From Bacteroidales bacterium (GTDB lineage: Bacteria; Bacteroidota; Bacteroidia; Bacteroidales; WCHB1-69), in NCBI GenBank assembly GCA_024685175.1, contig JAIKWD010000007.1, forward strand, positions 97,100 through 161,099: a stretch of 64,000 nucleotides of DNA. The letters are read 5' to 3'. The translations under genes were made by a program, and so were the position numbers. Shown piece after piece: positions 1-9,741 of this stretch. How positions within the stretch are numbered: position 1 is the stretch's first letter; the number at the start of each line of letters is the position of its first letter. Below the pieces are notes generated by a model that saw nothing but the letters and a program-made list of their open reading frames with translations, was not told where the DNA came from and searched no databases.

Positions 1-506
1 ATAAAGAGTTCGTGCATGGGTTTCACGAAGTTTTGGTAATGGACGATAGAGCGGTCCAATCCGCGGCCACGTTCGTTGACGTCGCGCTGGATGATGCGGA
101 TCAGGCGTTCATCGGCATCTGTGTCGACAAAGACTTTTAGGTCTAACGTTTTGCACAGAGCAGGATCGGTAAAGATGAGGATGCCTTCCACGATGAGCAC
201 GTCGCAAGGATTGACAGGGATAGTATCTTTGCCACGGCCGCAGGTGACATACGAATAGGTAGGCATCTCCACAGGGCGCCCATGACGTAATTCGTCAATG
301 TGGTGGGCCAACAAAGACCACTCAATGGCTGATGGATGGTCGAAATTAATCTTCTCTTTTTCCTCTTGGGGAAGGTCTCCATTATCTTTATAATAGGCGT
401 CTTGAGAGAGAACGCTCACTTTTTCACGTGGAATGCTTTGGATGATTTTTTTTACCACGGAGGTCTTGCCTGAGCCGGATCCGCCGGCGATACCAATTGC
501 CAACAT
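1..506 (-). CDS. udk: Uridine kinase, 3' end truncated by window edge
   Basis: Minus-strand translation [41 protein letters not shown]...[13 protein letters not shown]...[38 protein letters not shown]-type; Walker A GGSGSGKT and uridine kinase motifs. Not in ORF track because it runs off the window. Confidence 0.93.
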   Translation of the reverse strand, partial: [168 protein letters not shown]

Positions 507-530
507 CGTTGTAGGGTTTAGATTTACACC

Positions 531-540
531 TGCAAAGATA
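531..540 (-). promoter_or_regulatory. Bacteroidota -7 element for udk
   Basis: Minus strand TATCTTTGCA ~25 bp upstream of the udk ATG; matches TAnnTTTGC. Confidence 0.6.
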
Positions 541-556
541 AACTTTTTAAAACAAA

Positions 557-580
557 AAAGCACGCCGTTTTGGCGTGCTT
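557..580 (-). terminator. Intrinsic terminator downstream of tRNA-Gln
   Basis: AAGCACGCC-GTTTT-GGCGTGCTT hairpin followed on the minus strand by a T-rich tract (TTTTTGTTTT). Confidence 0.75.
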
Positions 581-597
581 CGATTTTATCTTTCCAG

Positions 598-668
598 TTG
601 CCCCGATAGGACTCGAACCCATACAAACAGAACCAGAATCTGCTGTGCTACCATTACACCACAAGGCA
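598..668 (-). tRNA. tRNA-Gln (anticodon CTG)
   Basis: Reverse complement TGCCTTG..GGTGTAATGGTAGCAC..GCAGATTCTGGTTCTGT..ATGGGTTCGAGTCCTAT..CGGGGCAA: 7-bp acceptor, anticodon loop TTCTGGT, T arm all fold; CCA not encoded. Confidence 0.93.
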
Positions 669-682
669 ATTCGTTTGAGCGC

Positions 683-691
683 GCAAAGATA
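683..691 (-). promoter_or_regulatory. -7 element for tRNA-Gln
   Basis: GCAAAGATA = TATCTTTGC on minus strand just upstream of the tRNA. Confidence 0.55.
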
Positions 692-736
692 CACTTTTTT
701 TAATAACGCGCTCAAACGAATTCTTTTTTTTTATTT

Positions 737-1870
737 TCAAGCTACAAAGACCACTTCGTACCAGATATATCCGCTAACGATCACTTCCTTGTAGTACACA
801 TTGTCAACCTTGAAGTAGACGTTGTTATCCAGGATAATCTCCTCGTAGTTGCTGGGCAGTTCTGCCACGCGGGCGCCGATGGGCGGGTTAACTACTACGT
901 AGTCGTTCTTGCGAGGAGTGTAGAAGGTGCCATCGTCATAGTAGTAGGTGACATTTCTGTGGATCACGATCACGGGATGCCAGGTGTGGAAGATGCTGTG
1001 GGCGATCACTGCTCCGATAGGCGGGCGGCAGATTACATAGTACCCATTGATGTAGCGGCAGAAGATGCTATTGTAGAAGTAGTAGGGCAAGCCATGATAG
1101 TAGACCGGGCGGATGTGGCGAGGAACATGCATGTGATATCCAAAGTTGTGGTGATTAGGGTGCATGTAAGGGATCGGCTTCGCCGGAGAAGGCGTTCCAG
1201 CAGCGTGAGGTGCACCGTAGTTTTGCGGAGCCGGCTGAGGACTAGCCTGACCATGATCATTGTAACCTCTCTTGGTTTCCACTGCAGTAGAGCCGGTAGT
1301 AGGTGCAGGGCCTCTGTCATTGGGCTTGTTTACGTTGGTCGTAGACGTCGCCGCATTACGAGTGGCGGTAGAAGAAGTTGAATTTACGTTTGCCGGGGTT
1401 GCAGTCGCTGCATTGTTCCGGCTAGTGGAAGAGCTAGGAGGGGTAACATTGCCCGTTTGTCTTGCTGCAGTAGAAGTCGGCTTGGTCGTAGGCGCGTTGG
1501 TGCGACTATTGACCGTAGAGGTCGGCTTGCTGCTAGTGGATGCAGGACGAGTTGTCGTTGTCGGTCTTGTCGTAGCGGAAGGAGCTGACACTCTAGAAGA
1601 GCTAGCCGGTCTTGCATTAGTAGACGGACGAGCGGTGCTGGTTGGCCGTGTAGCAGTAGAGGACTGAGCTCTTTGATAATTGCTATTGGCCTTGTTCAGT
1701 TGAGCGTCTCCCTTTCGGATCTGGCGAGATGCCTGAGAGCTCACTGATGTTGTTTGAGTTCTACTACTGCTGGTTGGAGCAGTTTGCCGTGCAGGCGCCT
1801 GGGCCATAGCATCTGTGAAGATCAAACTTGCAACACAGAGCATTAACGACAGGATCACATTCTTTTTCAT
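737..1870 (-). CDS. Secreted Thr/Ser/Ala/Pro-rich protein with C-terminal DUF6515-like domain
   Basis: Signal peptide MKKNVILSLMLCVASLIFTDAMA, long low-complexity TSTARPST/NAATATP segment, then aromatic-rich ...YYYDDGTFYTPRKNDYVVVNPPIGARVAELPSNYEEIILDNNVYFKVDNVYYKEV. Confidence 0.7.
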   Translation of the reverse strand: MKKNVILSLMLCVASLIFTDAMAQAPARQTAPTSSSRTQTTSVSSQASRQIRKGDAQLNKANSNYQRAQSSTATRPTSTARPSTNARPASSSRVSAPSATTRPTTTTRPASTSSKPTSTVNSRTNAPTTKPTSTAARQTGNVTPPSSSTSRNNAATATPANVNSTSSTATRNAATSTTNVNKPNDRGPAPTTGSTAVETKRGYNDHGQASPQPAPQNYGAPHAAGTPSPAKPIPYMHPNHHNFGYHMHVPRHIRPVYYHGLPYYFYNSIFCRYINGYYVICRPPIGAVIAHSIFHTWHPVIVIHRNVTYYYDDGTFYTPRKNDYVVVNPPIGARVAELPSNYEEIILDNNVYFKVDNVYYKEVIVSGYIWYEVVFVA

Positions 1871-1937
1871 CTTTTTGTGGTTTTATTAAGAAAATTCACT
1901 TTCAAGACGGATAACTATCCTGATTGTTTAAAAACAA

Positions 1938-4049
1938 CTAATGTTGTATGATTATTTTTTTCTTACAAGAAACATTATCTCCTTGTACTACAATAGTATA
2001 AAAGCCGTTAGGCAGAGCGTGTATATCCATATACATTGCTTCTCCCGTAGTGCTTGAGGATTGAACCAATCTTCCCGTTACATCATAAAGCATCGCATGA
2101 CAACCTTGACAATCTTCAGGCAATCTTATGGTTACTGCCGTGGTGGCAGGGTTAGGAAACACTTGCACATTAGAGGTGGCAAAATCCTCTATTGCTTCCG
2201 GGGAATAATCTGATGACCACTCGATTTCAAAGCCATCGCCTGACATATAATTATCGCTCTTGAACTCAACGCTAATATCATTACAATTCAGAGTCAAAGG
2301 CGTAGGAATACTTGAGCCAGAAAGCGTAGTGATAAGGGATTTTGTTGGTGTAGACCAATCATAAATCTCCAAAAAATCCCCATCTTTAAGATCAAATCTA
2401 TTGAATTGCAGATGGATATATGAAGCCTCAAGAAGCCTAAAGTGCCAAAGACAAGAGGCATTAGCCTTGTAGTTACCTCCTTCACTTCCATCGTCAAGCA
2501 CACCACGATAGGCATGTACATTGTACGAGCCACAGCTATATGAGTGTGTCATGACGTCGTAGCAGAGACGCCATCCGGCAGCAGTGATAGAATTGTCCGA
2601 AGAGAAGGTTATATAGAGGCTATCCGTACCAAAACTATAGTTCGTAATATCTGGCATAGAACCAGAGATGGTCCTCAAGAGATGGCCTTGGCTGGGATGA
2701 CCATCCCAAAAGCTCAAGGAGTCATGATCCGCCTGTGTGTCAAAATAAGTGAGATTCACTTTGACCCTATAAGCATTGGTAGCCGTAATCACATAGGTAC
2801 AACTTGAGTTGTTTTGATAGTTTTCCGGGCCGCTTCCGTCTTCCAGAGAGCCATTCTGAGAGTCCAGCACTTTCTCTGAGCAATAATAAGGATAATGCGC
2901 AGCCTTAGGATAAATTCCAACAACAGCACTTTGTCCATGGTTATAACCATTTACAGCATTAGTTACGCTATCGTTGTTTATCAAAACATAATAGCCATTG
3001 GAACTTCCTCCCCAACCAAAGTTGAAATGGAATAGTGTATCGTTGTCGTATCCATCGCAGACAAAAGCATGTCCACCTTCTTCATCGTAGCCGGAATAAT
3101 AAACGGGGCGCGAGGCATCCAGCTCTTCCATCAGAATCTCATACCATTCAGAAATGGGGTAATCATGTTTGTGGATATACTCACATCCTTCATCATAGCC
3201 AAAGAAAGTTTTCAGGGCAAACGGAACATTTTCTGAATAGGCTCCAGAACCGTCGGAGCCATACATCATATCCACGGAAGTAGCACAATGGAAAATAAGC
3301 TTGGCCACTTCGTTATTATAATAACGGATCTGATCATTCATTGCCTCATAACAATAGTTATGATTGGCAAAATTGACAAAGAAACTTCCATAATCCGTAT
3401 GATTTACATGTGCGCCAGAGCCATGCAATGGATAGCGGTAATAGTACATAATCGTCGCCATGGCCACAGCCACACATCCATTAGGGGTACGGTTATCATA
3501 GCCGCTAGGGGCATCGAAGTCAATGGGAGAGTAATAATTGTAATACTGTGTTTGGTTCCACAGAGCGGTTGTCAATGGAGCCACGCCTCCTTCTTCAGAA
3601 TCCTTCGGAGTCCTATTATTCTCAAGTTCCAGCCAACTATTGTGAATGGCTAGCGAAGAGGAAGTAGCATTCCGTCTCACCTGACGAATTTGTCTTTTAT
3701 AACCATCCAGTAGCATTTTGGCACCTGGAGCGATGTCATTCATATCAAACTGTTGATGTGGGGAATACGCTAGAACAGGTGTTACTGCATCGTCGGCGGA
3801 CATGATAATAAAACCCTTGTGGAAGTTCATTACCATCAACAATGTGTCTTGTTGATCCACAACGAAATCACAATTCAACGGTTCACTATCGAGACTTTTT
3901 ATGCCAAGAGACTGACCTTTTAATTGAAAGGCTTTTATCCCCATGTTAACCAAACGTTTGCCCTGTACTGGAGCAGCCATCAAGGAGGAGACAAAAGCAA
4001 GTAATACGAGAGAACAAAAAAGGCCCCTTGAGTAATTTCTTATTTTCAT
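1938..4049 (-). CDS. C10 family (streptopain-like) cysteine peptidase with CUB-like domains and T9SS type A sorting domain
   Basis: Signal peptide; WNQTQYYN..PNGCVAVAMATIMYYYRYP (catalytic Cys) and GGHAFVCDGYD (catalytic His); two CUB-like repeats (SLSFWDGHP.., DFLEIYDW..); C-terminus VFPNPATTAVTIRLP...GRLVQ...LPNGFYTIVV. Start chosen at MKIRNYSRG inside ORF 1938..4103. Confidence 0.9.
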   Translation of the reverse strand: MKIRNYSRGLFCSLVLLAFVSSLMAAPVQGKRLVNMGIKAFQLKGQSLGIKSLDSEPLNCDFVVDQQDTLLMVMNFHKGFIIMSADDAVTPVLAYSPHQQFDMNDIAPGAKMLLDGYKRQIRQVRRNATSSSLAIHNSWLELENNRTPKDSEEGGVAPLTTALWNQTQYYNYYSPIDFDAPSGYDNRTPNGCVAVAMATIMYYYRYPLHGSGAHVNHTDYGSFFVNFANHNYCYEAMNDQIRYYNNEVAKLIFHCATSVDMMYGSDGSGAYSENVPFALKTFFGYDEGCEYIHKHDYPISEWYEILMEELDASRPVYYSGYDEEGGHAFVCDGYDNDTLFHFNFGWGGSSNGYYVLINNDSVTNAVNGYNHGQSAVVGIYPKAAHYPYYCSEKVLDSQNGSLEDGSGPENYQNNSSCTYVITATNAYRVKVNLTYFDTQADHDSLSFWDGHPSQGHLLRTISGSMPDITNYSFGTDSLYITFSSDNSITAAGWRLCYDVMTHSYSCGSYNVHAYRGVLDDGSEGGNYKANASCLWHFRLLEASYIHLQFNRFDLKDGDFLEIYDWSTPTKSLITTLSGSSIPTPLTLNCNDISVEFKSDNYMSGDGFEIEWSSDYSPEAIEDFATSNVQVFPNPATTAVTIRLPEDCQGCHAMLYDVTGRLVQSSSTTGEAMYMDIHALPNGFYTIVVQGDNVSCKKKIIIQH

Positions 4050-4120
4050 TAAATTTATGTTTAGGCAATAAAAAAAGGATATTTTATGCAAATATCCTTT
4101 CACATAAGTTTATAATTCCA

Positions 4121-4567
4121 TTAGAAACTCATATCGTTAATAGGATCAAGCATGTCTTCGTCTTTCTCCTCACGACTAATAGCTCCAGCACTTCTTTGTA
4201 AGGAAGCAATCAAGGATCCAATCATCTTGGTGAGTTCCATCAACTGATTACGGGAATATTCAGTAGCTTCGTTCTGGAAAACACCTTTTCTGGTAGCAAT
4301 CTCCGTGTACACCACGCATTCGCGGACAGAGCTTTTAGCCATTTTGAGATAATAAAGAAACTGTGTTTTGTTCCGAGAAGAACCTTCCGCCGTATTCAAG
4401 GCAATACCATGAGCAGATTTTAAGAAACTCTCTTTTAGAAAAGCCAAGGCATCGTCAGTGATATTCTGAATTTCTCCATATAGCCAAGTTATATAGTCCA
4501 TCGCCTTAGCATAGATCCGAAGGTCCTCGAATCTAAAGAAGCTTACATTGGTGTCTTGTTCGTTCAT
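4121..4567 (-). CDS. Four-helix bundle protein (S23/IVS-like family)
   Basis: FRFEDLRIYAKAMDYITWLY...GIALNTAEGSSRNKTQFLYYLKMAKSSVRECVVYTEIA is typical of the family. Confidence 0.85.
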   Translation of the reverse strand: MNEQDTNVSFFRFEDLRIYAKAMDYITWLYGEIQNITDDALAFLKESFLKSAHGIALNTAEGSSRNKTQFLYYLKMAKSSVRECVVYTEIATRKGVFQNEATEYSRNQLMELTKMIGSLIASLQRSAGAISREEKDEDMLDPINDMSF

Positions 4568-4715
4568 ATTCTTACGGTTTTTTAATAGTGAATAATGGAG
4601 GCAAAAATAAACCTTTTTTTTACAATGTCAATTTTTTTATAAAAAAAACAGACAAAAAAAACGAAAATAATGCTCCAAAATCGTACGAAATGTAAGTACC
4701 AAGCGCAATTTTTAG

Positions 4716-4724
4716 TACTTTTGC
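4716..4724 (+). promoter_or_regulatory. -7 element
   Basis: TTTTTAGTACTTTTGC upstream of the M23 peptidase ORF at 4750. Confidence 0.55.
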
Positions 4725-4749
4725 GCTTTATTCTTCTTTTGTAAAAAAA

Positions 4750-5658
4750 ATGGGTATATTTCAAAAGATACGGAAACTCTGGAACGTGATCGTAACCGAT
4801 TGGAAGACTAAGTATCGCTTGGTTTTTTCAAACGAAGACACTAACGAGCAACGATGGGAAGTAAAGAACATCACCATCAAGAAAACGGTGGTGATAGGAG
4901 TTATAGCCGTTGCCGTCATTGTTTTCCTCACCAGTCTACTAATTGCACTTACCCCATTACGTGTTTATATTCCCGGTTATACTTCACAAAGAGAGTATAA
5001 GTTATACAAACAAGCTGTTTCCAAGATTGACTCCCTGGAAAAGACCATCTCCAATAATCAAGCTTATATAGACCATTTTACAGCCATGGCCGAGGGACAA
5101 GTACCAACTATGGAGGACATGGACAATAATGCAGCATCCACGCCGGATGTTCACAACACCAGTCGAGATACAACTCGACTGAAGAAGACTCGAGAGATTA
5201 TTGAGGAAGCTGAAATGATTTTGGGACGCGTGCAAAAAGAGAACACGAATAGCATCCCAACGCTAGACCAAGCCAAAATCTCCAATCTTTCCATATATCC
5301 CCCCGCTCTGGGTGCAGTCAGTAGCCTGTTCAATCCCGAGAAAAAACACTATGGCATTGACATTCAAGGAACTAAAAACAGTGCCGTAAGTTGTGTGGCT
5401 GACGGTGTGGTGATCTCATCCAACTACTCTGACAATGACGGATATGTTATCATCGTCCAACATCCGGGCAATCTCATCTCTGTTTATAAGCGCAACGCAT
5501 CTTTGCTGAAGAGAGTCGGCGATCGCGTTAAAGCCGGCAGCCCCATCGCCATCATGGGAAGCACGGGCAACATTGATGGCAAGTCCATCCATTTACATTT
5601 CGAATTGTGGTACAATGGCTTTCCCATCAACCCATTAAACTATCTTGTCATTCAATAA
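4750..5658 (+). CDS. M23 family metallopeptidase, membrane-anchored
   Basis: N-terminal TM, coiled coil, and HYGIDIQGTKNSAVSCVADGVV...HLHFELWYNGFPINPLNYL. Confidence 0.92.
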   Translation: MGIFQKIRKLWNVIVTDWKTKYRLVFSNEDTNEQRWEVKNITIKKTVVIGVIAVAVIVFLTSLLIALTPLRVYIPGYTSQREYKLYKQAVSKIDSLEKTISNNQAYIDHFTAMAEGQVPTMEDMDNNAASTPDVHNTSRDTTRLKKTREIIEEAEMILGRVQKENTNSIPTLDQAKISNLSIYPPALGAVSSLFNPEKKHYGIDIQGTKNSAVSCVADGVVISSNYSDNDGYVIIVQHPGNLISVYKRNASLLKRVGDRVKAGSPIAIMGSTGNIDGKSIHLHFELWYNGFPINPLNYLVIQ

Positions 5659-5670
5659 CAGACATCAACT

Positions 5671-6705
5671 ATGGAAAAAAGCATCATTATAGATCCCGAC
5701 ACTGTCGTAGGACTGTACGGCAGTCACAATACAAACATCGACCTGCTCACGCACATCTTCCCCAAACTGAAGATCGTGGCCCGTGGCAACGAGATCAAGG
5801 TTGCGGGCGAGGACCAAGAGGTGCAGAACTTTGAAGAGCGTATCCGCCTATTGTGCTTACACTTAGAGCAATACGGCAAGTTGACCGAGACTGATATATT
5901 AAACATCACGGCATTGGAAGACGATAGTTTCTATCGTTTGGACAATGGTGACGGCAATGGTAACAGCAACGTCATCGTGCACGGACGCGAGGGCAAGCTC
6001 ATTAAGGCCATCACGCCCAACCAGAAGAAACTGGTGGAGAGTGCCAAGAAGAACGATATGGTGTTCGTTATCGGTCCTGCCGGCACAGGCAAAACCTACA
6101 CGGCCGTGGCCTTGGCGGTCAGAGCCCTGAAGAACAAAGAGATACGCCGTATCATCCTTACCCGCCCCGCGGTTGAGGCCGGCGAGAACCTAGGGTTTTT
6201 ACCCGGCGACTTGCGCGACAAACTCGACCCCTATCTGCAACCCCTATACGATGCCTTATGGGACATGATTCCGATGCAGAAGTTGGTTTCCTATTTGGAA
6301 GACAAGGTCATCGAGATTGCGCCTCTCGCCTTTATGCGTGGCCGGACCCTCGACAACGCGTATGTCATCCTTGACGAGGCGCAGAACGCCACGTCGGCCC
6401 AACTCAAGATGTTCCTGACACGTATGGGCAAGAACGCCAAGTTCTTCATTACGGGCGACATAACTCAGATTGATCTACCTAAGAACCAGCAATCCGGCCT
6501 GATGCAAGCCGACCGTATCTTAAGCAAGATACCGGGCATCGACTTTATATATATGGACACCAAGGATGTGGTGCGTCACCATCTGGTTACCAAGATCATC
6601 AAGAGTTACGAGGAGTACGAGGACAAGCAGGCCGCCTACGAGCAGAAGCGCAAGGAGGAACGTTTGGCCGCCAAAACGGATAAAGCCGAAGGTGATGAGC
6701 AGTAA
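5671..6705 (+). CDS. phoH: PhoH family protein
   Basis: FVIGPAGTGKTYTAVALAVRALK...ILTRPAVEAGENLGFLPGDL...VILDEAQNATSAQLKMFLTRMG. Confidence 0.93.
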   Translation: MEKSIIIDPDTVVGLYGSHNTNIDLLTHIFPKLKIVARGNEIKVAGEDQEVQNFEERIRLLCLHLEQYGKLTETDILNITALEDDSFYRLDNGDGNGNSNVIVHGREGKLIKAITPNQKKLVESAKKNDMVFVIGPAGTGKTYTAVALAVRALKNKEIRRIILTRPAVEAGENLGFLPGDLRDKLDPYLQPLYDALWDMIPMQKLVSYLEDKVIEIAPLAFMRGRTLDNAYVILDEAQNATSAQLKMFLTRMGKNAKFFITGDITQIDLPKNQQSGLMQADRILSKIPGIDFIYMDTKDVVRHHLVTKIIKSYEEYEDKQAAYEQKRKEERLAAKTDKAEGDEQ

Positions 6706-7771
6706 GTTCAAGCCCCGTTGGTACTTGTACCCTTTCGCATGGGTATTCGGCGGCGTAGCCTGGCTGCGTCGACGTTTATACAGGTGGGGCATTCTCAAGG
6801 CCTACCAGCCCGACATTCCCGTGGTTTGCGTAGGCAACATCGCCATCGGAGGCACCGGGAAGACCCCGCACGCCGACTTCATCACCAAAGTCTTGTCGCG
6901 CGAGCATCACGTGGCGATGTTGAGTCGCGGCTACGGTCGGACCAGCAAGGGATATGTCTTGGCCAACACCACGCCTGCTGAGTTGTTGACCGCCGAACTC
7001 ATCGGTGACGAGCCCTTGTTGTTGCACGAGCGGCACCCCGAATTGCCGTTGGCCGTGGACGAGAGTCGCAAGGAAGGTATTTTCAAGCTTCGTGAGTTCG
7101 CACCGGACACGGACGTGATTGTAATGGACGATGCCTACCAGCATCTATCGGTCAATCCAACCCTTAAAATGATCCTCACGGAATACGAGCGTCCCTATTT
7201 CAAAGACTATCCAATGCCGGCGGGACGGCTTCGCGAGTATCCTTCCGCCGTGAAGGATGCCGACCTTGTGGTCGTCACCAAGGTGACGGATGCCGAAGCA
7301 CAGGTGGACCGTGAATGGTGGCGCAGGAAACTAGGGCTCCTTGATAGCCAGCCGCTGTTTTTCACCCGTTATCGTCACGCCAGACCCGAGCCCGTGACTC
7401 CGGCCGCCAAGGCGATGGCCGACCTCACCTCGCGCGAGATCGTATTGATGACCGGCATCGCCCGATCCCAGCCTTTGTTCGAACACTTGCAAGAATCGTA
7501 TCTCATCACCCGTCACGTGAAGTTCCCCGACCATCACCGATACACTTTGACCGAAATCGAACAGGTCAAGAAATATTTGGGCAACAACAGCGTTCTATTC
7601 ACCACCGAGAAAGATTGGATGCGGTTGCAATTCGGCAACATAAAAAAATCATTATCTTTGCTGCCTGTATTCATTCTTCCTATCGAAGTTGAATTTTTAA
7701 CCGAAGAAGAAAAAACGACCTTTATCAAAATACTTGAAGAAAATGTTGGAAGAAAAGAGAAGAAAAATTGA
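6695..7771 (+). CDS. lpxK: Tetraacyldisaccharide 4'-kinase
   Basis: MSSKFKPRWYLYPFAWVFGGVAWLRRRLYRWGIL...VCVGNIAIGGTGKTPHADFI...LSRGYGRTSKGY; start at 6695 overlaps phoH stop (ATGAGCAGTAA). Confidence 0.93.
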   Translation: MSSKFKPRWYLYPFAWVFGGVAWLRRRLYRWGILKAYQPDIPVVCVGNIAIGGTGKTPHADFITKVLSREHHVAMLSRGYGRTSKGYVLANTTPAELLTAELIGDEPLLLHERHPELPLAVDESRKEGIFKLREFAPDTDVIVMDDAYQHLSVNPTLKMILTEYERPYFKDYPMPAGRLREYPSAVKDADLVVVTKVTDAEAQVDREWWRRKLGLLDSQPLFFTRYRHARPEPVTPAAKAMADLTSREIVLMTGIARSQPLFEHLQESYLITRHVKFPDHHRYTLTEIEQVKKYLGNNSVLFTTEKDWMRLQFGNIKKSLSLLPVFILPIEVEFLTEEEKTTFIKILEENVGRKEKKN

Positions 7772-8567
7772 AGAGACCATTGCCTATATCAAGAGCCATA
7801 AGAGCATAAACCCAAAGATTGCCATCGTATTGGGTTCCGGCCTCGGCGGGCTCACCCAATCTATGGAAATCACCGATGAAATCTCCTACCACGACATCCC
7901 GAACTTTCCCGTCTCCACGGTTAAGGGGCACAAAGGAGCAATGACTTTCGGACGATTGGGTGGCGTAGAAGTAATGGTTTTCAACGGCCGTATGCACTAC
8001 TATGAAGGTTATCCGATGGATATGGTAACCTATCCGCAGCAGATTTTGCCCGGATTGGGCATTGAGACCATCATCTTGTCGAATGCCGCTGGCGGTATGA
8101 ACCCCACCTTCAAAGTGGGCGACATTATGATCATTCGCGACCACATCAACATGTTCGGCACCAATCCGTTAATCGGGCCGAACGACGACGAGTTGGGTCC
8201 ACGTTTCCCCAATATGAGCGAAGTCTATTCCCACAAACTCATCAAACTGGCGCACAAGAAGGCCCGCGAGACAGGCGTTCACTTGCAGGAAGGCGTTTAT
8301 ATGGGTGTTTCCGGACCTTGTTTCGAGACGCCCTCCGAATACAAGATGTACTACATTATGGGTGCTGATGCTGTGGGGATGTCCACCGTGCCGGAGGCCA
8401 TCGTGGCCCGTCACAGAGGTCTGAACATCTTCGCGTTGTCCGTCATCACTGACCTGGGCGTTATAGGACAGGTAATGGAGGCCACGCACGAAGAGGTGTT
8501 AGAGGCTGCTAACACCGCAGGTCCGAACATGGTGAAACTGGTCTGCGCAATGTTACCGGAAATGTAA
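7734..8567 (+). CDS. punA: Purine-nucleoside phosphorylase (class II type)
   Basis: IAIVLGSGLGGLTQSMEITDEISYHDIPNFPVSTVKGHKGAM...GRMHYYEGYPMDMVTYP...SNAAGGMNPTFKVGDIMIIRDHINM. Confidence 0.92.
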   Translation: MKKMLEEKRRKIEETIAYIKSHKSINPKIAIVLGSGLGGLTQSMEITDEISYHDIPNFPVSTVKGHKGAMTFGRLGGVEVMVFNGRMHYYEGYPMDMVTYPQQILPGLGIETIILSNAAGGMNPTFKVGDIMIIRDHINMFGTNPLIGPNDDELGPRFPNMSEVYSHKLIKLAHKKARETGVHLQEGVYMGVSGPCFETPSEYKMYYIMGADAVGMSTVPEAIVARHRGLNIFALSVITDLGVIGQVMEATHEEVLEAANTAGPNMVKLVCAMLPEM

Positions 8568-8589
8568 AATCCGATTTGACATACCACAT

Positions 8590-8618
8590 AAAAGCACTCC
8601 GTTGGAGTGCTTTTTTTT
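8590..8618 (+). terminator. Intrinsic terminator after PNP gene
   Basis: AAAAGCACTCC-GTT-GGAGTGCTTTTTTTT. Confidence 0.85.
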
Positions 8619-8628
8619 ACCTATTAAT

Positions 8629-8973
8629 CTAAAAAATCACGGGGAGCAGGAGTTCCACAATGATTGCGACGAGAACGGCCACAAGTGCCACTCGAACGAG
8701 CCCTTTATCTTTCCAAGCCAGCACGATAGCCACCATCGTAGCGATGGCTGCCGAGGTAAAATGGGGGGTCGTGGCGCCGGCGGGCGTGGTGGAATACAAC
8801 ACGTCGGGGAAAGTCATTGCGGAGAGGACGCAGAATGGGATGTAGAACAAGAAGTCCTGCACCCATTCGTTCTCCAACCTCGTACGCACAAATCCAATCG
8901 GTATGACCCGAATCAGATAGGTGGTCAAGGCCATAATGAGCATACAGATGGCAATATTCTCCATACTACACAT
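8629..8973 (-). CDS. azlD: AzlD family branched-chain amino acid transport protein
   Basis: Small hydrophobic MIMALTTYLIRVIPIGFVRTRLENEWVQDFLFYIPFCVLSAMTFPDVLYST; follows azlC. Confidence 0.85.
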   Translation of the reverse strand: MCSMENIAICMLIMALTTYLIRVIPIGFVRTRLENEWVQDFLFYIPFCVLSAMTFPDVLYSTTPAGATTPHFTSAAIATMVAIVLAWKDKGLVRVALVAVLVAIIVELLLPVIF

Positions 8974-9703
8974 TGACGCCTCCTTTCTGCGTTCTCTTTC
9001 TGAAACGCTTTACCTCCTTGATGGACGCGCAGATGGCTGCACCCAGAATAGCTGATATGATGATTGCCCAGCCACCTCCACCGTTCTTGGAAAGCACGTT
9101 GATGCCCGGCACGTATTTGAACAGGCAAGAGAGCAGTGCCGAAACGATCACGGCAATGGCCACCTTGCGGCCCTTGCGCGCCGGCGGAATGATGATGGCG
9201 ATGAACATACAATAGAGGGCGATGCCGAAGCAGCCCTGTAACATCGGCGATAGGAGACTGGAAGCCACGGCGCCGAGGAACGTGCCCAGCGTCCATCCGA
9301 AAATGGGCGTGGCCATCAGGCCGCCGAAAAACGGAAAACTGACGTCTTCCTTCTCCATAGAAGCCAAGGCGAACACCTCATCGGTGATGCAGAATGCCAT
9401 AACGGCGCGTTTGTAGAACGGCATCTCCGGGTTCACCTTCTGCGAAAGGGAGAGAGACATCAGCATATAGCGCAGGTTGATAACGAAGGTCGTGATCACC
9501 AACTCGATGTAAGGCGCGCCGCCCTCGATGAGGCGAATGCCAGCGAACTGTCCCGCCGAAGCCATATTGGTGAGCGATATGATAGTGGCTTCCAATGGGT
9601 TGAAACCCATCTTGACCGCAATCAAACCGAAGGTAAAAGAAACGGGAATGTATCCCAAGCAGATCGGGAAGCCCTTCTTTATACCCCTAATAAACTCATT
9701 CAT
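8966..9703 (-). CDS. azlC: AzlC family permease
   Basis: IKKGFPICLGYIPVSFTFGLIAVKMGFNPLEATIISLTNMASAGQFAGI. Confidence 0.88.
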   Translation of the reverse strand: MNEFIRGIKKGFPICLGYIPVSFTFGLIAVKMGFNPLEATIISLTNMASAGQFAGIRLIEGGAPYIELVITTFVINLRYMLMSLSLSQKVNPEMPFYKRAVMAFCITDEVFALASMEKEDVSFPFFGGLMATPIFGWTLGTFLGAVASSLLSPMLQGCFGIALYCMFIAIIIPPARKGRKVAIAVIVSALLSCLFKYVPGINVLSKNGGGGWAIIISAILGAAICASIKEVKRFRKRTQKGGVNV

Positions 9704-9732
9704 AAGTATTTAACTATCCTTCGTTTCAGGTG

Positions 9733-9741
9733 GCAAAGATA
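9733..9741 (-). promoter_or_regulatory. -7 element for azlCD
   Basis: GCAAAGATA = TATCTTTGC on minus strand, 30 bp upstream of azlC. Confidence 0.5.

Noticed and set aside
524-794. ORFs 524..715 (-) and 570..794 (+)
   Set aside because: They span the tRNA-Gln gene and its terminator.
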